Assembly: GCA_036265385.1 (NCBI GenBank)
Contig: DATAPD010000055.1
Location: forward strand, 1-64,000
Length of the DNA stretch: 64,000 nucleotides
Origin: DATAPD01 sp036265385
GTDB lineage: Bacteria > Acidobacteriota > Terriglobia > Terriglobales > Acidobacteriaceae
Reading direction: 5' to 3'
The notes under the pieces were generated by a model. The model saw only the letters and a list, made by a program, of their open reading frames with translations, had not been told where the DNA came from and searched no databases. The translations under genes were made by a program, and so were the position numbers. Positions 7,501 to 19,594 of this stretch are shown piece by piece; the stretch's first letter is position 1, and each line of letters opens with the position of its first letter.

Positions 7501-8971
7501 TGTCGGCAAAGTTACCCCCAAGGGTGAAACGCAGCTGACTCCAGAAGAGAAGCTGCTACGAGCCATTTTTGGTGAGAAGGCCGGCGATGTTCGCGACGCT
7601 TCACTGTACTGCCCGCCGGGAATTGAAGGCGTGGTGGTCGACGTGAAGATCTTCTCGCGCAAGGGTCAGGAAAAGGACGAGCGTGCGAAAGCGATTGAAG
7701 GCGAGCAGATTGCGAAGCTCGAGAAAAACCTTTCTGACGAGATTCGAATTCTGACCGACGAACGGCTGAAGCGACTGGAAGCGTTGCTGGGCGGCAAGGA
7801 AGTACAAGCCGACTTGCACGACGAGCGCACGAATAAGCGCCTCTTGAGCAAGGGCAACATTCTGGATCGAGACACTATCGAGCGCATCTCAACCCGCAAC
7901 TTGAAGCGGATCAAGTACAACGACAAGGATCCGCGGGTGAACGAGCAGATCGACGAGATCGAGGAAATGACCTCGCGTCAGATCGACGTGCTCAAGAAGA
8001 TCGTCAACGAGAAAAAGGAAAAACTCACCAAGGGCGACGAACTGCCGCCAGGCGTGATCAAGCTGGTCAAGGTCTACATCGCGATGAAGCGCAAGCTGAG
8101 CGTTGGAGACAAGATGGCTGGCCGCCACGGGAATAAGGGTGTGATCGCACGCATCCTGCCGGAAGAGGATATGCCGTACCTCGAGGATGGCACGCCGGTA
8201 GAAATCGTCCTTAATCCGTTGGGCGTTCCCAGTCGTATGAATGTGGGTCAGATTCTTGAAACCCACCTTGGCTGGGCCGGTCATGAGCTGGGCAAAAAGA
8301 TCAGCGAACTGCTTGCCGAAAACACCCGGGTCGATGCAATTCGACGTGAACTGAAGGCGCTGTTCAAAGACACCGTCCTGTCGGAAACGATCGCCGATCT
8401 AAGCGACGAACAACTGGAAGCAGTGGCTCCGTCCCTGACAAAGGGCGTCTACACAGGTTCGCCTGTGTTTGACGGCGCTCGTGAAACGGAGATCAAGGCT
8501 TTGCTCGAGCGGTCTGGATTGCCAACTTCGGGGAAGACATGGCTGCATGACGGCATGACGGGTGAGCGTTTCGAACAGCCCGTTACAGTCGGCTACATCT
8601 ACATGTTGAAGCTGTCCCACCTGGTCGACGACAAGATTCACGCTCGCTCGATCGGACCGTACTCGCTCATCACTCAGCAACCGCTGGGCGGCAAGGCGCA
8701 GTTCGGCGGACAACGCTTCGGAGAAATGGAAGTCTGGGCTCTCGAGGCGTACGGCGCAGCATTCATCTTGCAGGAACTGTTGACCGCGAAATCGGACGAC
8801 GTGTATGGCCGCACTAAGATTTACGAGGCCATCGTGAAAGGTGAAGCCGCCATGGAACCGGGCGTGCCGGAGTCTTTCAACGTGCTGATTCGTGAATTGC
8901 AGTCACTTTGCCTGGATGTTGAGTTGATCAAGGCCGCCGAGCGGAAGCCGGTTGCGGCTGCAGCAGATTAG
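4508..8971 (+). CDS. rpoB: DNA-directed RNA polymerase subunit beta
   Basis: A 1487-residue beta subunit, catalytic partner of RpoC. Canonical motifs include [30 protein letters not shown], the rifampicin-pocket region [20 protein letters not shown] then [26 protein letters not shown], the active-site segment [10 protein letters not shown] and the C-terminal clamp region [21 protein letters not shown] coiled-coil-like charged stretch follows [10 protein letters not shown] (about residues 1055-1180). Most striking is an insert near residues 82-133 with eight cysteines (C82, C84, C97, C100, C116, C119, C130, C133) between YAIGN and [10 protein letters not shown], where E. coli RpoB has none. 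The ATG at 4508 follows GGGAG with 8-nt spacing. It is separated from rpoC by 153 nt. Confidence 0.98.
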   Translation: [1487 protein letters not shown]

Positions 8972-9041
8972 TCGCGAGTAGCTGCGATTTTGAGGATAAG
9001 AGCCGGATGCTTTGCTCTGAAGTACTCCGGTTTAGATATTG

Positions 9042-9070
9042 CTAGCGACTAACTACTAGCCACTAGCGAC
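9042..9070. repeat. CTAG-rich 29-nt intergenic element, copy 2 (inverted)
   Basis: This stretch in the rpoB-rpoC spacer runs from CTAGCGACTAACTAC to CACTAGCGAC. On the minus strand it matches the element at 2105-2133 at about 23 of 29 positions. A shorter related piece (TCGCGAGTAGCTGCG) directly follows the rpoB stop at 8972. Function unknown. Confidence 0.5.
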
Positions 9071-9124
9071 TGACTCTCAGAGCCGCCCGCGGCAGCGTAA
9101 TGCCGTAAGAAGCGGAGGATCACC

Positions 9125-13333
<4,209 letters not shown>

Positions 13334-13350
13334 CCGTAAGCAGATGGACG

Positions 13351-13375
13351 AGGGGCGGCGCGAGTCGCCCCTTTT
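13351..13375 (+). terminator. Rho-independent terminator of rpoC
   Basis: AGGGGCG (13351-13357) pairs with CGCCCCT (13366-13372) around an 8-nt loop and runs into TTTT (13372-13375). It starts 18 nt after the rpoC stop and marks the end of the rpl-rpoBC unit. Confidence 0.85.
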
Positions 13376-13486
13376 GCCATCTCATGGGCAATGCACGCGA
13401 ACCCAAAACATGTTGTGGAACGGGATACCGGGACTATCACTTCCCAGTTGCGTCCACCAGAGGCTCGCCATACCCTAGCCTCGCTG

Positions 13487-14344
13487 ATGCTTCGCTTCCT
13501 GCGCCTGTTGCGGCTGGCATTTTGGCGTGCTTTCGAGCATGACGCATTCGCTATTGCAAAAGCGTCAGCTTACTCTTCCATCCTGACATTTTTCCCTGCG
13601 CTGCTCGTCGTCGGATCGCTGCTCGCGACGAGTCGCAAGGGCGAAGCGTACCTGCGTGAGGTCTCTTATGCGCTCGGACGTATCCTGCCTGCGGGCAGCG
13701 CCACTGCCATCGCATACCTCAAGGGAACGACGCAACGTCCGCTCCACCTCCTGATCACAACATCTCTCCTCACCTTGTGGACCGCTTCCGGTGTAGTTGT
13801 TTCCTGGATGCAAGGTTTTCGTAATGCGTACAAGCTTCCCCATACTTGGGGACTGGTGAAGGAACGTCTGATTGCGTTCTCGCTCGTAATCCTGGCTGGG
13901 ATCCCGATGACATTTTCGACGATTCTGGTGGCCTTCGGCAGCCGCATCGAGACGCGAATCCTGTTTCACATCGGACGCGAGTTTGGGCCGTATGTCCTGC
14001 TCATGTGGATGACGATCCGGTGGTTGATTGCGATCCTGACCAGCATCGCGGTAATTGCCCTGATTTATCACAATGCAGTGCCGCGAACGCAGCCTTGGCA
14101 CAGCGTTTTACCGGGCGCAACGTTGGCCACAGCGATGTGGTTTGGCGCGACCGCGGCATTTGGCTGGTACCTTCAACACTATGCGGATTACAGCATTATT
14201 TACGGGTCGCTTGGGGTGGGCATCGCATTGCTCGTGTGGATGTACATGATTTCGCTGATCATCTTGGTCGGTGCTGAGTTTAATGCGATGTTGTTTCCAC
14301 GGGCGGGCACTGCGGGTGGCCCACGCGAAGTGCCGCAACCCTGA
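13487..14344 (+). CDS. YihY/BrkB family inner-membrane protein
   Basis: A 285-residue protein with six hydrophobic segments, beginning LRLAFWRAFEHDAFAIAKASAYSS and including SLLTLWTASGVVVSWMQGF, RLIAFSLVILAGIPMTFS, LPGATLATAMWFGATAAFG and a last span ending IILVGAEFNAMLF. This is the layout of the YihY/BrkB family (once mislabelled RNase BN), whose biochemical role is still unsettled. The frame is open to an ATG at 13391, but that start lies 15 nt after the rpoC terminator, leaving little room for a leader. The ATG at 13487 places the conserved region as in other members. Neither start has a strong ribosome site, so this choice is uncertain. Confidence 0.85.
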   Translation: MLRFLRLLRLAFWRAFEHDAFAIAKASAYSSILTFFPALLVVGSLLATSRKGEAYLREVSYALGRILPAGSATAIAYLKGTTQRPLHLLITTSLLTLWTASGVVVSWMQGFRNAYKLPHTWGLVKERLIAFSLVILAGIPMTFSTILVAFGSRIETRILFHIGREFGPYVLLMWMTIRWLIAILTSIAVIALIYHNAVPRTQPWHSVLPGATLATAMWFGATAAFGWYLQHYADYSIIYGSLGVGIALLVWMYMISLIILVGAEFNAMLFPRAGTAGGPREVPQP

Positions 14345-14389
14345 ATGGCGCGTAAAAGTTTTCTGTAACATTTCCTCAGGAGAGTTTGG

Positions 14390-15910
14390 TTGAAGAGACG
14401 AGAATCGGATCTCGTTGCCGGCGATTTTCCTGTGCCTGCATTGGGCACCGCTGTTGAAGGCGGGAGTCGCCGAGCCAAGATTATTTGCACTATCGGTCCA
14501 GCGTGTAGCAGCGAGGCTGCGATGCGGGAGATGTTGGGTTTCGGAATGGACGTTGCCCGGTTGAATTTCTCGCACGGTACCCACGAGGAGCATGCGCGAC
14601 ATATAGAACGGTTGCGCAAAGCAGCAAAGAAGGAGCACCGCTCGGTCTGCATCCTGATGGACCTGCAGGGCCCCAAAATCCGAACCGGCCGCCTGAAAGA
14701 TCACAAACCAATCGTGCTCACTCCGCGAGCACGGATTTGGATTACTCCGAAGGATGTTCACGGAACTGGGGAGCTTACCTCGACGACTTTTCCATCGCTT
14801 GCCCGTGAAGTAGCGCCTGGAGCGCGCATTCTGCTCTCCGACGGTCGCATCGAGTTGCGCGTGCGTGCAATCCGGGGCCGTGATGTTCAATGTGAAGTGG
14901 TGAATGGCGGCGTACTCGGAGAACACCAGGGCATTAATCTGCCGGGCGTCGCGCTCAGCATTCCAGCATTGACCAATAAGGACAAACGAGACCTGAAATT
15001 CGGCTTACGCCATGGCGTTGACGTGATCGCGCTCTCCTTCGTACGTTCCGCCTCGGATGTGCAATCCGTGAAGAGCCTCGTTAAAGACCGTAATGTCCCC
15101 ATCATCGCAAAGCTCGAAAAACCGCAAGCAATCGAACATCTTGAAGAGATCCTCGAAGCGGCGGATGGCGTGATGGTCGCCCGCGGCGACCTGGGTGTCG
15201 AACTTCCTCCTGAGCAGGTGCCCGTCATACAGAAGCATGTCATCGTGCGGGCGGCAGAGTGGCGCAAGCCGGTGATCATCGCCACCCAGATGCTCGAATC
15301 TATGATGGAGAGCCCGCGTCCTACACGTGCAGAGGCGAGCGACGTTGCGAATGCGATTTTCGATGGAACAGACGCGGTGATGCTTTCTGGAGAGACTGCA
15401 ACGGGGCGCTATCCTCGCGAAGCACTGTCCATGATGGCGCGCATTGTGCTGCAGGCGGAACGGAACATTGGAGAGTTTACGCAGCCACGGCGCCGTCGCG
15501 AGCGCCAACTGTTTACTGTCGCGGAGACAATCTGCGAGTCCATCGCCCACGCCGCTGAGGATCTCCCGATGGGTGCGATTGCAGTCTTCACGGAATCCGG
15601 GAATACGGCGCGCATGCTCTCGAAACATCGCCCGAAAGCTCCTATTTTTGCATTTACCCGGGCGGAACAGGTATGTAATCGTTTAAACCTGTTGTGGGGC
15701 GTGCGTCCGGTTCATCACAATCGTTGGAGCTCCACCGAGGAGATGGTTTCCACCGCCGAGCAGGAACTACTGCGGCGAAAAGAAATTCGCGGCGGCGACA
15801 TACTCGGCGTGGTCGCAGGCACAAGACTTTCCTCAGGATCGACGAATTTCATGCGACTCCATGATGTTGCCCAGTCGCAAGACAGTCGTGTCCGGAAGAA
15901 ACGAAAATAG
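14390..15910 (+). CDS. pyk: Pyruvate kinase
   Basis: A 506-residue enzyme converting phosphoenolpyruvate and ADP to pyruvate and ATP. Seen are RRAKIICTIGPACSSE at about residues 27-42, MDVARLNFSHGTHEEH, the substrate/metal region AKLEKPQAIEHLEEIL and GVMVARGDLGVELP (about 240-272), and IATQMLESMMESPRPTRAE. The C-terminal allosteric domain is present and ends SGSTNFMRLHDV. A 26-residue N-terminal tail precedes the core. The start is TTG at 14390, 7 nt after AGGAG (14378-14382). It follows the YihY gene by 45 nt and may share a transcript with it. Confidence 0.96.
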   Translation: MKRRESDLVAGDFPVPALGTAVEGGSRRAKIICTIGPACSSEAAMREMLGFGMDVARLNFSHGTHEEHARHIERLRKAAKKEHRSVCILMDLQGPKIRTGRLKDHKPIVLTPRARIWITPKDVHGTGELTSTTFPSLAREVAPGARILLSDGRIELRVRAIRGRDVQCEVVNGGVLGEHQGINLPGVALSIPALTNKDKRDLKFGLRHGVDVIALSFVRSASDVQSVKSLVKDRNVPIIAKLEKPQAIEHLEEILEAADGVMVARGDLGVELPPEQVPVIQKHVIVRAAEWRKPVIIATQMLESMMESPRPTRAEASDVANAIFDGTDAVMLSGETATGRYPREALSMMARIVLQAERNIGEFTQPRRRRERQLFTVAETICESIAHAAEDLPMGAIAVFTESGNTARMLSKHRPKAPIFAFTRAEQVCNRLNLLWGVRPVHHNRWSSTEEMVSTAEQELLRRKEIRGGDILGVVAGTRLSSGSTNFMRLHDVAQSQDSRVRKKRK

Positions 15911-15933
15911 ATTCTCGGCAAAGGCACAGGAAC

Positions 15934-16257
15934 ATGTCACAAGGAATTTTGTCCGTGGCAATCTTTGAACCTCTTCTTGGGGAAGAGAGCAACGCGTTGA
16001 GTACCATGAAAGAGATTATGGCCGCGTTGGAACAAAAGGGATTGAGCCACGATGTTCTTTATCGAAGTCCCGGAAGCCACCACGAGTACATCCTGTTTCG
16101 AAACTGGATTTCGGAAGACGCCCGTCGAAATGCTCAGGAAGATCCGGAGATACAACGCGGCTGGGCAAAGCTTGCGCACCAGATCCGCATTTTGAAGATC
16201 TACGAAAGCCTAGACGAGATCGCGGCCAGCCGAATCGAAGGCCATGTGCACCGCTGA
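15934..16257 (+). CDS. Small ABM-like (dimeric alpha/beta barrel) protein
   Basis: A 107-residue protein with the pattern of an antibiotic-biosynthesis-monooxygenase-type ferredoxin fold: an initial strand (GILSVAIFEPLLG), a helix (ALSTMKEIMAALEQKG), strands (SHDVLYRSPGSHHEYILFRNW) and a helix carrying EDPEIQRGWAKLAHQI. There are no catalytic residues I can name. The stop overlaps the next gene by 14 nt, so the two are probably translated together. The fold call is by pattern only; a plain hypothetical protein is the alternative. Confidence 0.65.
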   Translation: MSQGILSVAIFEPLLGEESNALSTMKEIMAALEQKGLSHDVLYRSPGSHHEYILFRNWISEDARRNAQEDPEIQRGWAKLAHQIRILKIYESLDEIAASRIEGHVHR

Positions 16258-16927
16258 AGCAATTCTCGATCAAGAAGTACAACCGGCGGTTCGCGGATTC
16301 CTCCACCGGCCTGAAAGCCCTAACCGCAATGGACTTGTTCTGAGTCATGGTGCCGGTTCCAATGCAAATGCCCCGTTACTGATAGCGCTGGCGGAAGCCT
16401 TTTGCGGCGCGGGCTTTCACGTCCTTCGTTGCGATCTCCCATTCCGTCAAAGCAAACCCTCCGGCCCTCCCATGGGCACTGCAGCGCTTGATCAGGCCGG
16501 GATAAAGAATGCAGTGCTGGCCATGAAAACATTGGCTTCGGGTCGAGTATTTGTCGGTGGCCACTCCTATGGAGGCCGTCAGTCAACCATGGTATGTGCT
16601 GCTGAGCCGGGACTCGCGGATGGCCTACTATTGCTCTCTTATCCACTTCATCCACCTCGAAAGCCGGAACAACTTCGCACTCAGCATCTTCCCAAGCTGC
16701 AGACGCCTGCTTTATTTGTGCATGGGACGAGAGACCCGTTCGGGAGTGTCGAGGAGATCCGTCAAGCGTTGAAACTCATCAACTCAAAAACAGATCTTGT
16801 GCCCGTCGTTGGTGCGGGGCATGATCTGGGATTTACGGGGAAGGCAGGCAAGGGGAGTTTAGCCGAGGTGGTTGTCGAGAAATTCACGGCTTTTCTAACG
16901 GGACTTAGCCTGAATGCTGACAGCTGA
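16244..16927 (+). CDS. Alpha/beta hydrolase (KANL3/Tex30-like)
   Basis: A 227-residue hydrolase. It has GLVLSHGAGSNANAP (oxyanion strand), the nucleophile elbow GGHSYGGRQ (about residues 105-113), the acid in LFVHGTRDPFG and the histidine in VVGAGHDLGF, so a complete Ser-Asp-His triad is visible. The GxGANAP-like start and short length match the Tex30/KANSL3 group of bacterial hydrolases of unknown substrate. The ATG at 16244 overlaps the upstream gene by 14 nt. The last codons (LNADS) are encoded by a short tandem repeat at 16910-16940, so the extreme C-terminus is probably accidental sequence. Confidence 0.85.
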   Translation: MCTAEAILDQEVQPAVRGFLHRPESPNRNGLVLSHGAGSNANAPLLIALAEAFCGAGFHVLRCDLPFRQSKPSGPPMGTAALDQAGIKNAVLAMKTLASGRVFVGGHSYGGRQSTMVCAAEPGLADGLLLLSYPLHPPRKPEQLRTQHLPKLQTPALFVHGTRDPFGSVEEIRQALKLINSKTDLVPVVGAGHDLGFTGKAGKGSLAEVVVEKFTAFLTGLSLNADS

Positions 16928-16940
16928 ATGCTGAGGGCTG
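16910..16940 (+). repeat. CTGAATGCTGA tandem repeat
   Basis: Two 14-nt units, CTGAATGCTGACAG and CTGAATGCTGAGGG, are followed by CTG. The stop codon of the hydrolase (16925-16927) lies inside the second unit. Such TGA-rich units look like intergenic filler that has crept into the gene end. Confidence 0.6.
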
Positions 16941-16944
16941 CTTC

Positions 16945-17790
16945 TCAATTCACCCACCCAGACTTCGATCCGCCATTCTTCTTGTCTTCCTCTGGCGGAA
17001 CGTAGTTTCCGTGTTCGTCGAAGGTGACCTTGCGGTCATGCTGGCGCATGTAGACTTCGAACTTCTTGGCCGCCTGCTTCCGTCTCCATCGATAATAGGA
17101 GTTGCGCACGCCGAAATATTTTTCGGACGTGGCGAAACCAAGTCCCCGGCGTGGCATGAATTTCACATAGAGGAAACCGAAGAGCAGTCCACCGAGGTGG
17201 GCGATGTACGCGACGGACTGACCATGTGCACCCGTGGCATTTATCGCTCCTAAAAGTGTGAGAAGCACGATGCCAGCTACGAAATACTTGGCGCGAATGG
17301 AGAACGGAATTGGAAAGAGCCAGATTTCCTGGTCACCATAAAGCATTCCAAACGCCATTAGAATTCCCAGAACGCCACCCGAGGCACCGATCGTAGAAAC
17401 TGCTGGACTGACCCCTCCAAATCCAGTGTAGGAAACCGCAACTGTCGTCAATGCAGCGGCCGTCACACAAAAGAAATAAAACTCAACAAATTTTTGCCTT
17501 CCCCAATCGGACTCAAGTTGAGCACCGAACCACCAGAGCCAGAGCATGTTGCCCGCAAAGTGCCAGAATCCCTCGTGAATGAATGAGTATGTGACAAGTT
17601 GCCAAATCCATCCGTGCGTAACGAGTTCCGGCTTTAAGTAAAGCAGCCGCTTGAAGAGGTCATATATCGCTGGTGCAAAAGCTATTAAAAGATTGACCAA
17701 GAGCAGCAAAGCGGCATTTACGATGACGAGCCACTTCACCGTTCTGGTGAACGGCGGCAAACTCAACGTCAATGTGCGTCCGCTGCGCAT
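16945..17790 (-). CDS. Rhomboid-family intramembrane serine protease
   Basis: A 281-residue multi-pass protein. The first hydrophobic helix covers about residues 19-43. The oxyanion-loop region is FWHFAGNMLWLWWFG with H77 and N81. The catalytic serine is S137 in TIGASGGVLG and the catalytic histidine is H198 in YIAHLGG, so the dyad is complete. Rhomboids cleave transmembrane segments of substrate proteins in the inner membrane. A basic hydrophilic tail of about 65 residues follows the last helix and ends in a charged, asparagine-containing stretch. It lies 86 nt downstream of the M28 peptidase on the same strand, so the two may be cotranscribed. Confidence 0.93.
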   Translation of the reverse strand: MRSGRTLTLSLPPFTRTVKWLVIVNAALLLLVNLLIAFAPAIYDLFKRLLYLKPELVTHGWIWQLVTYSFIHEGFWHFAGNMLWLWWFGAQLESDWGRQKFVEFYFFCVTAAALTTVAVSYTGFGGVSPAVSTIGASGGVLGILMAFGMLYGDQEIWLFPIPFSIRAKYFVAGIVLLTLLGAINATGAHGQSVAYIAHLGGLLFGFLYVKFMPRRGLGFATSEKYFGVRNSYYRWRRKQAAKKFEVYMRQHDRKVTFDEHGNYVPPEEDKKNGGSKSGWVN

Positions 17791-17876
17791 ATGACTACCG
17801 AACTACCGACTCCTATCCTTCAGATGCGTGTGTAATCGACTGACTACCCACTAATCCTAACAGTTCTAAAGATGTC

Positions 17877-19277
17877 CTACCGCTCCGGCTCGGGCACCAC
17901 TGGCAGGCTCTGATGGCCATCTTTGCCTACGGCACGCACCGCGAGGATCACGTTATCTTTCGATAGCGGTACCGTGCAGCGCGTCTTGTCCCCGCACGAT
18001 TGAACCTTTTCCCAATCCGGACTCGACGTCGCGCGCCAGACCACTTCGTAGCCGCTCGCCAATCCACCAGGGGACGGCTCCCACGTCAGCGTCGCGTCGT
18101 TTTCCAATTCTTTGGTCAACAACCTGACATTCGCAGGTGGTGCAGGCGCAGAGGCCAACGATGCCAGAGTTGCTGCATTCACTTTTGCAACCGCTGCCAC
18201 AAAATCGAAATTCACAAACTTCGCCAGATCCCCGTACTCGACGCCATTCTCCGTTCGGATGTTCTGATGCTGATGATTGTAGTCTTCGCGAAACTCCGTG
18301 AACCGCACTGCTGCAAATCCTTGCTGATTGAACGAGTAATGATCGCCGCCGCGTAGATACCGATCGAGCCGGAAGACAAGCAGCGGCTTTACACCCGTGT
18401 CATACGTCCGACCGACCTCAGCCACGTACCGCGCCAGTTCTCGCGAAGTCGAATCGCTTTCCCCACCTAGTCCGCGAATCTGCTTGATCCGCTTCTCATC
18501 TGCCGCTGCGGGCAGTCCCTCGGAAAACACCCGTACGGTGCCAGCGTCCTGCTTGGCGCTTTTGTCTCCACCCACGATGTCGTTGTTCAACACGGCTTCG
18601 ATATCCCAGCCTTGCTGTTTTGCGATCTGAGCAAAATGCTTGCTGCCATTTAGGCCCTGTTCTTCTCCAGCGACTGTCAGAAAAATAATCGTTGCTGGAA
18701 ACTTCAATTTGCTCAGCACACGCGCGCACTCTAGGCTCACAGCAGTGCCGCTCGCGTCGTCGTTTGCGCCGGGTGCATCTCCCTTTGCATCGAAAGTATC
18801 GCTGTTGCGAGAGTCGTAATGACCGGTCACAAGCACGATTCGCTTTGCATTTTCGGGATCCGTCCCTTTCAGCACGGCATACACATTCGTAAGTTGGGTG
18901 GGCTGAGGTATGCGATCCGCAGGCTGCTCCACGAAGCTGTCAGTTTTTACTTCGAGGCAAGCGCCGCAATCTTTCGAGTACCGCTCGAATTCTGACTTAA
19001 TCCACTCGCGGGCTGCGCCGATACCTCTGCCACTCTTAATGGCGGCATCATCCTGCGCAGACAACGTAAGACGCGTTCCGAAAGATACGAGTTTCTCGAT
19101 ATTCGCCTGAATTCTCTGCGCAGAAACTTGCTGAAGGGCGCCCGCGATTCGGGCGTCCGGCATTGGCTTGTCCTGCCCACTCGCCGATACATTAAGAAAA
19201 ATGCAGCAGACTATGAGCAACGGGTAGACAGAGCGCAAACATCGGAGGTCCTGCAGAATACGCTGGAAAGGTATCAT
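17877..19277 (-). CDS. Secreted M28-family zinc aminopeptidase
   Basis: A 466-residue protein with a signal peptide-like start (SVYPLLIVCCIFLNVSASG). The M28 metal centre is complete: H153 and D155 in VTGHYDSRNS, D173 in GANDDASG, catalytic E205 and ligand E206 in TVAGEEQGLNG, D233 in LNNDIVGGD, and a later histidine in RGGDHYSFNQQGFAAVRF. The C-terminal ~90 residues (after PAPPANVRLL) resemble a fibronectin type III module with WEPSPGGLASGYEVVWRA. The family removes N-terminal residues from peptides, here probably in the periplasm or outside the cell. It is divergent from the lysW-like gene across 91 nt. Confidence 0.9.
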   Translation of the reverse strand: MIPFQRILQDLRCLRSVYPLLIVCCIFLNVSASGQDKPMPDARIAGALQQVSAQRIQANIEKLVSFGTRLTLSAQDDAAIKSGRGIGAAREWIKSEFERYSKDCGACLEVKTDSFVEQPADRIPQPTQLTNVYAVLKGTDPENAKRIVLVTGHYDSRNSDTFDAKGDAPGANDDASGTAVSLECARVLSKLKFPATIIFLTVAGEEQGLNGSKHFAQIAKQQGWDIEAVLNNDIVGGDKSAKQDAGTVRVFSEGLPAAADEKRIKQIRGLGGESDSTSRELARYVAEVGRTYDTGVKPLLVFRLDRYLRGGDHYSFNQQGFAAVRFTEFREDYNHQHQNIRTENGVEYGDLAKFVNFDFVAAVAKVNAATLASLASAPAPPANVRLLTKELENDATLTWEPSPGGLASGYEVVWRATSSPDWEKVQSCGDKTRCTVPLSKDNVILAVRAVGKDGHQSLPVVPEPER

Positions 19278-19309
19278 TTCTTTCTTTTCGGAAAACTGAC
19301 GGGGGCCCC

Positions 19310-19337
19310 TTGACCTCGGCTCCTAGACTCGTAAATA
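19310..19337 (+). promoter_or_regulatory. Candidate sigma-70 promoter for the LysW-like gene
   Basis: TTGACC (19310-19315) and TAAATA (19332-19337) are separated by 16 nt. The likely start site would leave a leader of about 25 nt containing the strong ribosome site AGGAGAAGG. Confidence 0.5.
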
Positions 19338-19368
19338 TTAACAGGGTACCCAATGAGGAGAAGGCATC

Positions 19369-19566
19369 ATGGTTTTCTGTCCTGAGTGCGAGAGCGACCT
19401 CGACATTGATGAAGAGGAAGTCGAGGAAGGCGAAGTCGTTTCCTGCGCCGAGTGTGGGACCGATTTCGAGATTGTCACCACCAACCCCATCGAGTTGAAA
19501 ACTGTGGACGAAGAGGAGTACGACGAGGAGGAGGAAGAAGAGGAATCAGAAGACGAAGACAACTAG
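19369..19566 (+). CDS. LysW-like acidic zinc-ribbon protein
   Basis: A 65-residue protein whose first half is a zinc ribbon with C4/C7 and C26/C29 (MVFCPECESDLDIDEEE, then SCAECGTDFEIV). This pattern and the following TTNPIELKTVDEEEYDEE match LysW/ArgW amino-group carrier proteins, which hold 2-aminoadipate or glutamate intermediates on a C-terminal glutamate. Here the tail is a long run of Glu and Asp ending EDEDN, so the usual terminal EDWGE motif is not seen. No LysX, LysZ or LysY homologue is adjacent. It may therefore be a LysW-fold protein with another role. Ribosome site AGGAGAAGG before ATG 19369 is strong. Confidence 0.8.
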   Translation: MVFCPECESDLDIDEEEVEEGEVVSCAECGTDFEIVTTNPIELKTVDEEEYDEEEEEEESEDEDN

Positions 19567-19594
19567 TCAGGCTTTCTGCTCCCCCTTCTAATCA

